The notes under the pieces: model-generated | Told to the model about the DNA's origin: nothing | What the model saw: the letters and a program-made list of their open reading frames with translations, nothing else | The model's database searches: none | Assembly: GCF_000612545.2 (NCBI RefSeq) | Contig: NZ_CP097800.1 | Span: 4,216,501-4,280,500 of the forward strand | DNA: 64,000 nt | Origin: Streptomyces sp. PCS3-D2 | GTDB lineage: Bacteria > Actinomycetota > Actinomycetes > Streptomycetales > Streptomycetaceae | Direction: 5' to 3' | Translations under genes and position numbers: made by a program | In this document: piece by piece, positions 23,544 to 32,151 of the stretch | Numbering within the stretch: the first letter of the stretch is position 1 | How the letters are laid out: each line of letters opens with the position of its first letter

Positions 23544-24413
23544 CTACGGGAAGGCGAGCGCGTCCGGCGCGATGGCCGGTACCAGCCCCTCGGCCGCGGC
23601 CCTCGTCAGCAGCCCGCGCACCGCCGCGTAGCCGGATTCGCCCAGGTCCGCCGTGAACTCGTTGACGTACAGCCCGATGTGCTGGTCGGCGACGACCGGG
23701 TCCAGTTCCTGCGCGTGTGCGCGCACGTACGGGCGGGAGGCCTGCGGGTCGTCCCAGGCCATCCGAACGGAGGCGCGCGCCGATGCGGCCAGCTCGCGCA
23801 GCCGCTCCGCCCCCAGCGAGCGCTTCGCGATGATCGCGCCGAGCGGGATCGGCAGGCCGGTGGCGGACTCCCAGTGCTCGCCCATGTCGGCCAGGCAGTG
23901 CAGCCCGTAGTCCTGGTAGGTGAACCGGGCCTCGTGGATGACCAGTCCGGCGTCCACCCGGCCGTCGCGCACCGCCGGCATGATCTCGTGGAACGGCAGG
24001 ACGACCACCTCGCCGACGCCCTCCGGCAGCACGTCCGCCGCCCACAGCCGGAAGAGCAGGTAGGCGGTGGAGCGCTCGCTCGGCACCGCGACGGTCCTCC
24101 CCACCAGGTCCAGGCCGGGCTCCCGGGTCAGGACCAGCGGTCCGCAGCCGCGCCCGAGCGCACCGCCGCAGGGCAGCAGCGCGTACTCCTCCAGCACCCA
24201 CGGCAGCACCGCGTACGACACCTTCAGCACGTCCAGTTCGCCGCGCTCGGCCATCCCGTTGGTGATGTCGATGTCCGCGAAGGTGACGTCCAGTGCCGGG
24301 GCGCCCGGTACCCGGCCGTGCGCCCATGCGTCGAAGACGAACGTGTCGTTCGGGCAGGGCGAATAGGCGATCTTCAGCGCTTCACCGTCGGTCACGGTGG
24401 TGGTGTTGCTCAT
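23544..24413 (-). CDS. mqnD: 1,4-dihydroxy-6-naphthoate synthase (futalosine menaquinone pathway)
   Basis: MqnD converts cyclic dehypoxanthinyl futalosine to 1,4-dihydroxy-6-naphthoate in the futalosine route to menaquinone. The 289-residue protein has the periplasmic-binding-protein-like MqnD pattern: IAYSPCPNDTFVFDAW near the N-terminus, FADIDITNGMAERGELDVLK followed by VSYAVLPWVL, and HEARFTYQDYGLHCLADMGE followed by GLPIPLGAI. It starts at ATG 24413, 32 bp inside the end of mqnB, so the two are translationally coupled. Confidence 0.94.
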   Translation of the reverse strand: MSNTTTVTDGEALKIAYSPCPNDTFVFDAWAHGRVPGAPALDVTFADIDITNGMAERGELDVLKVSYAVLPWVLEEYALLPCGGALGRGCGPLVLTREPGLDLVGRTVAVPSERSTAYLLFRLWAADVLPEGVGEVVVLPFHEIMPAVRDGRVDAGLVIHEARFTYQDYGLHCLADMGEHWESATGLPIPLGAIIAKRSLGAERLRELAASARASVRMAWDDPQASRPYVRAHAQELDPVVADQHIGLYVNEFTADLGESGYAAVRGLLTRAAAEGLVPAIAPDALAFP

Positions 24414-25152
24414 GGCGTTCTCCCCAGTTCGCGAGTACGGGCCCGAGCACGCGGAAGCCTTCGGCGAGCGCCGCCAGCGCGTCCCCGATCCGCCAGGCGG
24501 CACGGTCGCGCGGTCCCACGGTGTTGGACACGGCGCGGATCTCCAGCACGGGCAGGCCGTACGCGGCGGCCGCTTCCGCCACCCCGAAGCCCTCCATGGC
24601 CTCGGCACCGGCCAGCGGGTGCCGGGCCGTGAGAGCGGCCGCCCCGTCGGCGGTTCCGGTCACGGTGGACACGGTCAGTACGGGCGCCAGCAGGGCCCCG
24701 GTCGCCTCCGCGGCCCGGGCGGCCAGTTCGGCGGGCGGCAGGTGCACGCTGTGCCCGAAGCCCAGCGCCGCCACGTCGAGGAACCCTTCGGGGGTCTGTG
24801 CCCCGAGGTCGGCGGCGACGATCGCGTCCGCGACCACCAGGGAGCCGACCGGCGCGGCGGGCGCGAACCCGCCGCCGATGCCGGCGCTGACGACGAGCTC
24901 GTACTCGCCGAGGGCCAGCGCCGTGGCCGTGCCCGCGGCGGCCGCCGCGGGACCGACGCCGCCGACGAGCACGTCGAGGGCGATGCCCGGCAGGTCCCGG
25001 CGGGCGACGGGGTATCCCGCCCCGGACTGCGTCCGGGGACGCCCCGGGGGGAGCGTGCGCGGCTCGGGACCGGGACTGTCCGGATGAGGGGTCAGACCGG
25101 CGAGGACGGAGTCCGACTCCGCCCCCACCGCCGTCACGACGAGCGCGCGCAC
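24382..25152 (-). CDS. mqnB: Futalosine hydrolase
   Basis: MqnB releases hypoxanthine from futalosine, an early step of the futalosine menaquinone pathway. The 256-residue protein has the MTA/SAH nucleosidase-like fold: LVVTAVGAESDSVLAG at the start, LVVSAGIGGGFAPAAPVGSL followed by VVADAIVAADLGAQTPEGF in the middle, and AEAMEGFGVAEAA with EIRAVSNTVGPRDRAAW near the C-terminus, where MEGFGVA and RAVSN mark the nucleoside-binding site. A 30-residue Pro-rich insertion follows the first strand. GTG start at 25152. First gene of the mqnB-mqnD pair; 13 nt after the upstream lipoprotein gene, so the lipoprotein may share its transcript. Confidence 0.92.
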   Translation of the reverse strand: MRALVVTAVGAESDSVLAGLTPHPDSPGPEPRTLPPGRPRTQSGAGYPVARRDLPGIALDVLVGGVGPAAAAAGTATALALGEYELVVSAGIGGGFAPAAPVGSLVVADAIVAADLGAQTPEGFLDVAALGFGHSVHLPPAELAARAAEATGALLAPVLTVSTVTGTADGAAALTARHPLAGAEAMEGFGVAEAAAAYGLPVLEIRAVSNTVGPRDRAAWRIGDALAALAEGFRVLGPVLANWGERHEQHHHRDRR

Positions 25153-25165
25153 CGGTGTCGCCCGG

Positions 25166-25654
25166 TTACTTGAGCTTGAGGTTGAAGGACCAGACGGCGA
25201 GCGGCTTGCCGGCCTCGTCGATCTGCAGGAACGCCAGCCTCTTCGAGGTCGGGGCCTCGCCCTGGCCGCCCGTCGCGAAGACGTCGGCGCCGGGGAAGCT
25301 GCGGTAGGTGTTCGACGAGGGCTCGGTGATCGGCTGGCCGTCGAGCACCGCCGACCAGCGCTTGCCGTCCTCGACGATCGCCGGCTCGACGCCGAGCCGC
25401 AGCGTGTCGCCGCGGCCGTACTCGATGGTCTTGGGGTTCTTCAGGTTCGTGAGGCACTCCTGGACCTCGTCCACGGAGAGCTCCTTGCCGTCGTTGTGGC
25501 AAGTGGCCTCGGCGGAAACCGACTCGCTGCCGACCGTCACGGTCGCGAGCGGGGTCGGCTTGTCGCAGGCGGAGAGAAGGAGGAGGCCGGCGGACACGGC
25601 TCCGAGGGCCGCGACGCTGCGGCGGGCCCTACCCGAGAAAAGCGGTGCGGTCAT
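25166..25654 (-). CDS. DUF2771-type lipoprotein
   Basis: A 162-residue secreted lipoprotein. The N-terminus has Arg residues, a hydrophobic stretch (VAALGAVSAGLLLLSACDK) and the lipobox LSAC, with lipidation expected at the Cys of SAC-DK. The mature part contains two further Cys (ATCHNDGKEL and VQECLTNLK) that could form a disulfide, and ends VWSFNLKLK. It matches the actinobacterial DUF2771 pattern, function unknown. The ATG at 25654 gives the proper signal sequence. The gene immediately precedes mqnB on the same strand with 13 nt between them. Confidence 0.82.
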   Translation of the reverse strand: MTAPLFSGRARRSVAALGAVSAGLLLLSACDKPTPLATVTVGSESVSAEATCHNDGKELSVDEVQECLTNLKNPKTIEYGRGDTLRLGVEPAIVEDGKRWSAVLDGQPITEPSSNTYRSFPGADVFATGGQGEAPTSKRLAFLQIDEAGKPLAVWSFNLKLK

Positions 25655-25905
25655 GAGCCGAAGGCTATCGGGCCCCTGGGCTGCGCCGCTGCACGGGGTA
25701 CCGCAGGCCCGCGGCGCGCCGCCGTTCGGCTTCCGGCCGGGTGGCCGTTCGGGGGTGGGCGTGGCGCCCTGTGGCTCCCCACCGGGGCGGGCGTGCCGTC
25801 GTCCGGGTTCCACCGGGGGCGGGTGTGACTCCCGCCGGGAACCGTGCGCGTGTCGTCGCCACCGCGCCCGTACGGGCGCGGCCGCGACGGGCGGGAGCCG
25901 GGGGG

Positions 25906-27282
25906 TCAGGCCACGCTGGGGCGGGACGGGCGTTGCCGCGAGTGGTGGCGAGGGGCCGAGATGACGCCGCGGACTGCCATGGCCGCGCCCAGCGCGACGA
26001 TCGCCGCCGCCACCGACATGCCCAGTACGCCGTTCAGCGGCAGCGCGATGCCGATCGCCCCGCCCATCACCCACGCCACCTGCAGCAGCGTCTCCGAACG
26101 GGCGAACGCGGAGGTCCGCACCGCCTCCGGCACGTCCCGCTGGATCATCGCGTCCAGCGACAGCTTCGCCAGCGCCTGGCAGAAGCCCGCCGTCGCGGCC
26201 AGCACCGCCACGAACAGCCCGCTGTAGAAGACGGCCGCCAGCACCGCCACCCCCAGCGTCACGCAGAGCACCGACGCGACGATCGCCTCCGGCGCCCGCG
26301 CCCGCAGCCACGCGCCCACCGCCGTCCCGCAGGCGTTGCCCACCCCCGCCGACACGCCGACGATGCCCAGGGACACCGCCGCGCTCTGCCCCGCCAGCGG
26401 GTGCTCGCGCAGCAGGAACGCCAGGAAGAAGATCAGGAATCCGGACAGTCCGCGCATCGCCGCGTTCGCCAGCAGCCCGCACAGCACGCTGCGGCTGACG
26501 GTCCGCAGCCCCGGCCGCTTCGAGTGCGCCTCGTGCGTCGACAGCCGGGCGCGGCGCTCGCCCTTCGCCTCGTCCACCTTGTGCGGCAGCGTGAACGCGG
26601 CGAAGGTGCCGACCAGGAAGACGACGCAGGCCCCGTACAGCGGCCACTGCGGCCCGATCGAGTTCAGCCCGGCAGCCACCGGCGCCGCTGCGCCCGTGGC
26701 CAGCAGACCGGCCAGCGTGACCCGGGAGTTCGCCTTGACGAGTGAGAACTTCGGTGGGAGCAGCCGCGGGACCACGGCACTGCGTACGACTCCGTACGAC
26801 TTGGACGCCACCAGCACGCCCAGTGCCGCCGGATACAGCTCCAGACCCCCCGTGGCCACCGCTCCCGACATGGTCACGGCGAGCAGCGCCCGCGCCAGCA
26901 TCGCCGCCGCCATCGAGGCCCTGCGGCCGTGCGGCAGCCGGTCCAGCAGCGGACCGATCACCGGGGCCAGCACCGTGAAGGGCGCCATCGTGATCGCCAG
27001 GTACAGGGCCACCCGGCCCCGCGCCTCGTCCGTCGGCACGGAGAAGAACACCGTCGACGCCAGTGCCACCGTGATCATCATGTCGCCCGCGCCGTTGATC
27101 GCGTGCAGCTCGATCAGCTTGCCCAGGCCCGACTCGCCCGCCCCGTGCGCGTGCGTGGCCCGCCGGATCCCCTTGGCCGGACCGGTGATCGGACGGTGCA
27201 GAGCACGCCCGACAGCCCGGCCGGCCCGCCTGGCCGGTCCCGAGCCGTCGTCGGACGACCGTGCGGGTGCCACACTCGACAT
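25906..27282 (-). CDS. MFS transporter
   Basis: A 458-residue major facilitator with about 12 helices and a 55-residue basic N-terminal extension before the first helix (GKLIELHAINGAGDMMITVA). It belongs to the actinobacterial group in which loop segments such as RLPHGRRASMAAAMLARALL (loop 2-3) and HKVDEAKGERRARLSTHEAH (central loop) are seen. Substrate is unknown; export is likely. The ATG at 27282 was chosen as the first ATG of the conserved frame. It is divergent from the DUF3027 gene across 329 bp and separated from the lipoprotein gene by 251 bp of GC-rich non-coding DNA. Confidence 0.85.
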   Translation of the reverse strand: MSSVAPARSSDDGSGPARRAGRAVGRALHRPITGPAKGIRRATHAHGAGESGLGKLIELHAINGAGDMMITVALASTVFFSVPTDEARGRVALYLAITMAPFTVLAPVIGPLLDRLPHGRRASMAAAMLARALLAVTMSGAVATGGLELYPAALGVLVASKSYGVVRSAVVPRLLPPKFSLVKANSRVTLAGLLATGAAAPVAAGLNSIGPQWPLYGACVVFLVGTFAAFTLPHKVDEAKGERRARLSTHEAHSKRPGLRTVSRSVLCGLLANAAMRGLSGFLIFFLAFLLREHPLAGQSAAVSLGIVGVSAGVGNACGTAVGAWLRARAPEAIVASVLCVTLGVAVLAAVFYSGLFVAVLAATAGFCQALAKLSLDAMIQRDVPEAVRTSAFARSETLLQVAWVMGGAIGIALPLNGVLGMSVAAAIVALGAAMAVRGVISAPRHHSRQRPSRPSVA

Positions 27283-27611
27283 AGTGCCCCACCCGGGCCC
27301 CCCGCGGACGCCTCCCGGCGCGTCGCGGAACCGGCGGCTTGTCCGCGAATCGGACCTTGCATGTGTGCCCAGGGCTTGAGAGGAGGTAGCGTGCGTAGCG
27401 CGCCACCGGCGGTTGCTCCTGGCCGCGCGCCTCTTCGTGATCCCGCAGAATGGATCGCAGTGGGGTGTGCCCGGAGTCCGATCGGGTGCGGACGTCGACG
27501 CGGCCCTCTGGTCCGCTCCGCCCGCGCCTCGTACGGACAGCACCACCGGGTCGTTGTGGACGACAGTACGGACGGCGCACACGTGAGACGGCGTAGGAGA
27601 GAACGAGACCA
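27283..27611. other. 329-bp divergent intergenic region
   Basis: No supportable gene. Short inverted repeat GTCGT-N5-ACGAC near 27550 and a GAGAGGAGG-like tract near 27379 are visible, but nothing decisive. Promoters for the MFS gene and the DUF3027 gene must lie here. Confidence 0.4.
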
Positions 27612-28535
27612 GTGAGTGCTGCGACGACGCGAAGCCGTACCCCGCGTACCCCCGACCGCCTGTGCGTCGAGGCGGTGGAACTCGCCCGCGCGGCCGCCGA
27701 GGAGGCCGCCTTCCCCGGTGTGGTGGGCGCGCACGTCTCCGCCGTGGCGGAGGGCGACCGCGTCGTCACCCACTTCTTCGAGTCGAAGGAACCGGGATAC
27801 CGCGGCTGGCGCTGGGCCGTCACCGTGGCCCGCGCCTCCCGGGCCAAGAACGTCACCCTCGACGAAACGGTGCTGCTCCCCGGCGACGACGCCCTGCTGG
27901 CCCCCGAGTGGGTGCCGTGGAGCGACCGGCTGCGCCCCGGCGACATGGGCCCGGGCGACCTGCTGCCCACCGAGGCCGATGACCTGAGGCTGGAGCCGGG
28001 CTGGTCGGGCGAGGACGCCCCGCCGCCGAACTCCGTGGTCTCCACCGAGATGGCCGAACTCGTCGAGGCGGAGGACGCCGACGTCACCGACCGTGTGACC
28101 GTTCCGGCCCGCGGATCCATCACGGCGGTCGCCGAGGAACTCGGCATGCGCCGGGCGCGCGTGCTCTCCCGCTACGGGCTGCACGGCGCGGCCGACCGCT
28201 GGGACGAGTCCTTCGGGGCGAAGACCCCGATGGCGCAGGCCGCCCCTGCGTCCTGTGTCTCCTGCGGCTTCCTCGTCGCCGTCGGCGGTTCGCTCGGCCA
28301 GGCCTTCGGCGTCTGCGCGAACGAGTTCAGCCCGGCCGACGGACGCCTGGTGTCGCTGTCCTACGGCTGCGGCGGCCACTCCGAGGCCGCGGTCATGCCG
28401 GCGCCGCTGCGGCCGGCCCCGCCGGTCCTGGACTCGATGGCCTCGGACGAGTTCGCACTGCGGCCGGCCGCCGACACGGGCTCGGTTCCGGCCCCGGACG
28501 CCCAGGCCGCGGACCCGGACCTCGGACACGCGTGA
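27612..28535 (+). CDS. DUF3027 family protein
   Basis: A 307-residue actinobacteria-specific protein. It opens with DRLCVEAVELARAAAEEA, continues through GVVGAHVSAVAEGDRVVTHF and GYRGWRWAVTVARASRAKNV, and has a central ITAVAEELGMRRARVLSRYG followed by LHGAADRW, close to a helix-turn-helix in look. Near the C-terminus ASCVSCGFLVA, VCANEFSP and YGCGGHSEAA supply four Cys and a His that resemble a metal-binding knuckle. Function unknown. The GTG at 27612 is preceded by a GAGA site and gives the conserved N-terminus. Confidence 0.85.
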   Translation: MSAATTRSRTPRTPDRLCVEAVELARAAAEEAAFPGVVGAHVSAVAEGDRVVTHFFESKEPGYRGWRWAVTVARASRAKNVTLDETVLLPGDDALLAPEWVPWSDRLRPGDMGPGDLLPTEADDLRLEPGWSGEDAPPPNSVVSTEMAELVEAEDADVTDRVTVPARGSITAVAEELGMRRARVLSRYGLHGAADRWDESFGAKTPMAQAAPASCVSCGFLVAVGGSLGQAFGVCANEFSPADGRLVSLSYGCGGHSEAAVMPAPLRPAPPVLDSMASDEFALRPAADTGSVPAPDAQAADPDLGHA

Positions 28536-28588
28536 CCCCCGCGGGCCCGCGGCGGCGCGGTGCGCGAGGTCCCGCCCCGTCAGCCCCG

Positions 28589-29596
28589 TCAGTCCTGCGT
28601 GCGGCGCCGGAAGAGGCGCTTCGCACCGAAGACCAGGGCCAGGCCGCCCGCGAGGACCAGGGCGCCCTTGCCGAAGCCGCCCGTCGGGCCCGGTGAGGTC
28701 GCCGCGTCCGGCGGAGATCCCGGTTGCGGCGAGGCGGAACCGCCGGACGGCGCCGCCGCGGCCACCGGGACCGCGATCACCTTGCTGTTGGTGCCCTCCG
28801 AGCCGAACATGAGCGTCGAGCCGTCCACCGTGTAGGTCACCGACTCCGCCTGCCCCTGCCACGGGGCGTTCACCCGCTCGCCCTCGCCCTCCGGCCGGCC
28901 GTCCTTCCACGGGTACGTCCGGGCGGTGAAGTAGCCACGCAGGGTCAGCCGGTTCCCGTCCGGGGAGAACGCCCCGTCCGTCACCCACGGGACGGGCGCG
29001 ACCCGCCGGAAGACGTTGGCCCCGCCCGTCGACAGCTTCGCGGGGCCTTCGTACAGCGCGCCCTTGCTCTGGTCCTTGCTCGCGATGTAGACGCGGCCCG
29101 TCACCGGATGGACCATCAGGGACTCGGCGTCGCGCGGCCCGTCCTCGTACCGCACCGTGAACTGCGTTGCCTTGACGGTGACATCACCGAGTCGGCTCGG
29201 CTCCTGGAAGCGGTAGATCCACACGTGGTCCCAGGTGCCGCCGCGGTTGTCGCCGATGTCCCCGACGTAGAGCAGGCCGTCCGGGCCCAGCGAGATCGCC
29301 TCGATGTCGCGCGGCCTGCCGATCCCCGCCATGGTCACCCGGGCCACCGTGTCGCCGGTGGCCGAGTCCACCGCGTAGACGTAGGGGCCGTCCTCGCTGT
29401 CGTTGTGCGTCCAGTAGACGCCCGGATGGATGCGGCTGGCCGCCAGCCCGCTCGACTCCTTGATCCGCGGGTCCGAGATGGTGAACGAGGACGCGCCGGG
29501 GGGCTGCGCGGCGGACGCCGTGCCCGGCAGCACGGCGGCGAGGGCGGCGGCGAGTGCTGCGGCGGCGAGGGCGGCGGACGGCAGGGGCAGGCGCAT
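28589..29596 (-). CDS. Secreted, membrane-anchored beta-propeller protein
   Basis: A 335-residue exported protein. Residues 1-29 form a signal peptide (hydrophobic Ala/Leu core, cleavage expected after TASA). The mature part has repeated four-strand motifs typical of beta-propellers: GVYWTHNDSEDGPYVYAVDS, RDIEAISLGPDGLLYVGDIG followed by DNRGG, AESLMVHPVTGRVYIASKDQ, and WVTDGAFSPDGNRLTLR. A Pro/Ser/Gly-rich linker leads to a C-terminal hydrophobic helix and the basic tail KRLFRRRTQD, so it is probably anchored in the membrane facing outward. No catalytic motif is evident. Convergent with DUF3027, with a CCGCGGGCCCGCGG palindrome in the short gap. Confidence 0.8.
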   Translation of the reverse strand: MRLPLPSAALAAAALAAALAAVLPGTASAAQPPGASSFTISDPRIKESSGLAASRIHPGVYWTHNDSEDGPYVYAVDSATGDTVARVTMAGIGRPRDIEAISLGPDGLLYVGDIGDNRGGTWDHVWIYRFQEPSRLGDVTVKATQFTVRYEDGPRDAESLMVHPVTGRVYIASKDQSKGALYEGPAKLSTGGANVFRRVAPVPWVTDGAFSPDGNRLTLRGYFTARTYPWKDGRPEGEGERVNAPWQGQAESVTYTVDGSTLMFGSEGTNSKVIAVPVAAAAPSGGSASPQPGSPPDAATSPGPTGGFGKGALVLAGGLALVFGAKRLFRRRTQD

Positions 29597-29672
29597 CCTC
29601 CCAGCGTGCCAGTACGTGGCGCGTGTCCGGCGTCACAGAGGCTTCTGTCGCGCGATCCGCGATGATGACCGG

Positions 29673-30377
29673 ATGCGTTTCATGTTCGTCGGCGACTCCA
29701 TGACCATCGGACGCGCGGGCGACTACACCTGGCGCTACCGGATGTGGCAGCACCTCAACTCGACCTTCGGCGGCCCCTACCGGATCGTCGGCCCGCGCTG
29801 CGAGGTCTACGACACCGCCGCCGACGCGCCCATCAGCCACGAGTACGCCGCCCCCGGCTTCCCCGAGCACGCCCGCCGCCACCTCGCCGGCTGGGGCGAG
29901 GGCTGGCAGCACATGGCGCCCGTCATGGGCGAGACCGTGGCCGCGCACCGCCCGGACGTCCTGCTGGTCTCCCTGGGCCTGATCGACCTCGGCTTCTACA
30001 CCGACGCCGGGCAGACCGCCGACAACGTCCGCCGCTTCATAGCGGGCGCCCGCTCCGCCCGCCCCGGCGTCCGCATGGTGTTGCTGCCCGTCATCCCGAA
30101 CAGCCGCGCAGAGGAGGACGCCCCCTTCGCGGCCGAGGTGGCCCGGTTCAACGAGCTCCTCGCGAAGGCCGTGGCCGACCTCACCACGGACACCTCTCCG
30201 ATCCTGCTGGCCGCGCGCCCGGCCGCCTACGACATCCACCGGGACACCTACGACGGCACCCACCCCAACGCCTCCGGCGAGCACCGGCTCGCGGGGGAGT
30301 TCGCCGCGGTCCTGCACCAGGCCTGGGGCATCGGCGGGCCCTACCGCCCCGGGCACGACGCCGGGCCGGCGTCCTGA
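29673..30377 (+). CDS. SGNH/GDSL-type hydrolase
   Basis: A 234-residue cytoplasmic hydrolase of the SGNH fold. Block I is FMFVGDSMTIG with the nucleophile Ser in GDS; block V is DGTHPNASGEH with the catalytic Asp and His; the middle holds RPDVLLVSLGLIDLGF, where the usual block III Asn position reads LIDLGF. It probably acts as an esterase or acyl-hydrolase; substrate unknown. The ATG at 29673 starts directly at the first strand, leaving no signal peptide. It is divergent from the beta-propeller gene with 76 bp between starts. Confidence 0.85.
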   Translation: MRFMFVGDSMTIGRAGDYTWRYRMWQHLNSTFGGPYRIVGPRCEVYDTAADAPISHEYAAPGFPEHARRHLAGWGEGWQHMAPVMGETVAAHRPDVLLVSLGLIDLGFYTDAGQTADNVRRFIAGARSARPGVRMVLLPVIPNSRAEEDAPFAAEVARFNELLAKAVADLTTDTSPILLAARPAAYDIHRDTYDGTHPNASGEHRLAGEFAAVLHQAWGIGGPYRPGHDAGPAS

Positions 30378-30446
30378 CGGCCGAAGGGGTGGAGGCGGCC
30401 GCCGCCGCCCGAGGGGACGGCGACCACCGTGCGGACGGCTGTCCGA

Positions 30447-31436
30447 CTACCAGGCGAAGGCCTCCGGGGACGGTCCCGGCCCGGGGAAGATCTCGTCCAG
30501 GCCGGTCAGCAGTTCCTCGCCGAGCTCCAGTTCCAGCGCGCGCAGGGCACCGTCCAACTGCTCGGCGGTGCGCGGGCCGACGATGGGGCCCGTCACTCCC
30601 GGCCGGGTGAGCAGCCAGGCCAGGGCGGTCTCGGCGGGATCCAGGCCGTGCTTGTCGACCAGGTCCTCGTACGCCTGAACCTGGGCCCGTACCGAACTGT
30701 TGGCCAGCGCGTCCGCGGAGCGCCCCGACGCGCGGCGGCCGCCCTTGGCCTCCTTCTTGATGACCCCGCCCAGCAGTCCGCCGTGCAGCGGCGACCACGG
30801 GATGACCCCGAGGCCGTAGTCCTGGGCGGCCGGGACGACCTCCATCTCGGCCCGCCGTTCGGCGAGGTTGTAGAGGCACTGCTCGCTGACCAGGCCGACC
30901 ATCCCGCGCCGGGCGGCCGTCTCATTGGCCTGGGCGATCTTGTAGCCGGGGAAGTTGGAGGAGCCGGCGTAGAGGATCTTGCCCTGCTGGATCAGCACGT
31001 CGACGGCCTGCCAGATCTCCTCGAAGGGGGTCCGGCGGTCGATGTGGTGGAACTGGTACAGGTCGATGTGGTCGGTCTGGAGCCGCTTGAGGCTGGCCTC
31101 GACGGCCCGGCGGATGTTCAGTGCCGACAGGCGGTCCTCGTTGGGCCAGGTCTCGCCCTCACGGGACATGGAGCCGTAGACCTTGGTGGCCAGGACGGTC
31201 TTGTCGCGGCGGCCGCCGCCTTGGGCGAACCAGGTTCCGATGATCTCCTCGGTGCGCCCCTTGTTCTCACCCCACCCGTACACATTGGCCGTGTCCACGA
31301 AATTCAGACCTGCGGCGAGGGCGGCGTCCAGGATGCCGTGGCTGGTCGGTTCGTCTGTCTGCGGACCGAAGTTCATCGTGCCGAGGACGAGTCGGCTGAC
31401 CTTGAGTCCGGTGCGTCCGAGCTGCGTGTACTTCAT
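30447..31436 (-). CDS. Aldo/keto reductase
   Basis: A 329-residue NADPH-dependent oxidoreductase of the AKR TIM-barrel family. The catalytic tetrad is visible: Asp48 and Tyr53 in FVDTANVYGWGENKG, Lys85 in VLATKVYG, and His130/131 in LYQFHHID. The C-terminus carries the cofactor-binding GPIVGPRTAEQLDGAL. It reduces aldehydes or ketones; the substrate is unknown, but stress-protective detoxification is common in this group. The ATG at 31436 is only 7 nt from the -10-like element of a MerR-type promoter and has no Shine-Dalgarno sequence, so the mRNA may be leaderless. Confidence 0.92.
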   Translation of the reverse strand: MKYTQLGRTGLKVSRLVLGTMNFGPQTDEPTSHGILDAALAAGLNFVDTANVYGWGENKGRTEEIIGTWFAQGGGRRDKTVLATKVYGSMSREGETWPNEDRLSALNIRRAVEASLKRLQTDHIDLYQFHHIDRRTPFEEIWQAVDVLIQQGKILYAGSSNFPGYKIAQANETAARRGMVGLVSEQCLYNLAERRAEMEVVPAAQDYGLGVIPWSPLHGGLLGGVIKKEAKGGRRASGRSADALANSSVRAQVQAYEDLVDKHGLDPAETALAWLLTRPGVTGPIVGPRTAEQLDGALRALELELGEELLTGLDEIFPGPGPSPEAFAW

Positions 31437-31443
31437 GGGGCAC

Positions 31444-31474
31444 AAGCCAACTGCTTCGAGTCCACTCCAGGCAA
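31444..31474 (-). promoter_or_regulatory. MerR-type promoter with 19-bp spacer and dyad GAGT-GG-ACTC
   Basis: Read on the minus strand: TTGCCT (-35) at 31474-31469, TGGCTT (-10) at 31449-31444, spacer exactly 19 nt. Within the spacer GAGTGGACTC (31467-31458) is a dyad. Overlong spacers with a central dyad are the hallmark of promoters activated by MerR-family regulators. No merR gene is adjacent. Confidence 0.55.
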
Positions 31475-31639
31475 GAGCAGGGCGCTCGGCCGCTCCTCGG
31501 GTGTCGGCGCGTCCCGGGGCAGCGGGCCGACCGCAGGGCCGGTCACCGGTCCGCTCGCCGGTTCTGCGTACGCCGGGGACTCGCCCCGGCGCCGGGTGCC
31601 GGGCGCCATCGAGCTGGGGCCGGGCGAGGAGGTGCAGGC

Positions 31640-31729
31640 CTACTGGCCGGTGGCGGCAGCCACGGCGACGACGAGGAACATCAGCACGAGCACACCGGCC
31701 ATCACACGGTTTCGGGTCTTGGGGTCCAC
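31640..31729 (-). CDS. 29-residue single-helix membrane peptide
   Basis: GTG at 31729, stop TAG at 31642-31640. The product starts VDPKTRNRVMAGVLVLMF and ends in Gly-Gln. A basic, polar N-terminus of nine residues is followed by a continuous hydrophobic helix of about 17 residues, so it looks like a small single-pass membrane peptide. I have the impression that similar peptides starting with DPKTRNR occur across streptomycetes, which would argue for a real gene, but this was not checked. An AGG site lies about 9 nt upstream, and a strong terminator-like hairpin (31748-31776) separates it from the upstream gene. Confidence 0.55.
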   Translation of the reverse strand: MDPKTRNRVMAGVLVLMFLVVAVAAATGQ

Positions 31730-31747
31730 CCGTCGAGCCTAACGCGG

Positions 31748-31776
31748 CAGCCCCTGCGTCGTGGACGCAGGGGCTG
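31748..31776 (-). terminator. Terminator-like hairpin between two small genes
   Basis: CAGCCCCTGCGTC (31748-31760) and GACGCAGGGGCTG (31764-31776) form a perfect 13-bp stem with a GTG loop. It lies downstream of the small secreted-protein gene (31814-31957) on the minus strand and would isolate it from the membrane peptide gene. Confidence 0.75.
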
Positions 31777-31813
31777 TGCCGCGAGGGGTGCGCTGCCGGC
31801 CGTGGCCGGGCGG

Positions 31814-31957
31814 TCACTGCCAGCTCATGTCACCGTTCTGGGCGGCGACCGGGGGCTTGGCGGCGGCGATCGGGGCGGCGGAAGCCACCGCCGGGGTGCC
31901 CAGGACCAGGGCGAGGGCGACGACCGCGGCGGCCTTGACGAGGCGGGTGGCGTTCAT
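31814..31957 (-). CDS. Small secreted protein (47 aa)
   Basis: ATG at 31957, stop at 31816-31814. The precursor starts MNATRLVKAAAVVALALVLG, a classical Sec signal peptide (Arg/Lys then Ala/Val/Leu core), with a likely cleavage site after ASA near residue 27. The mature product would be only about 20 residues and ends NGDMSWQ. It is too short for an enzyme; a secreted signal or structural micro-peptide is possible. An AGGGA site lies about 11 nt upstream. It is the first gene on the minus side of the orphan TrmB/LuxR-type regulator region, although the 32152-32457 gene lies between them. Confidence 0.6.
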   Translation of the reverse strand: MNATRLVKAAAVVALALVLGTPAVASAAPIAAAKPPVAAQNGDMSWQ

Positions 31958-32151
31958 GATGTCCGGTGTCCCTTCGGTTGCCATGAGGCGTATCGGCGGT
32001 GGCTTCCCGGTCGGTCCCGCACCCCGCGGTGGCGCTGTCCCCTTTCCGGTGAGACATAGCTAAGCCGCAGCTCAGCGGGGGGAGAAGGGGTATCTGCTGG
32101 CCCAAACCGTCCGTGGACGGATGAGGACAGCGGTCGCCACGCCCCCGGCTG

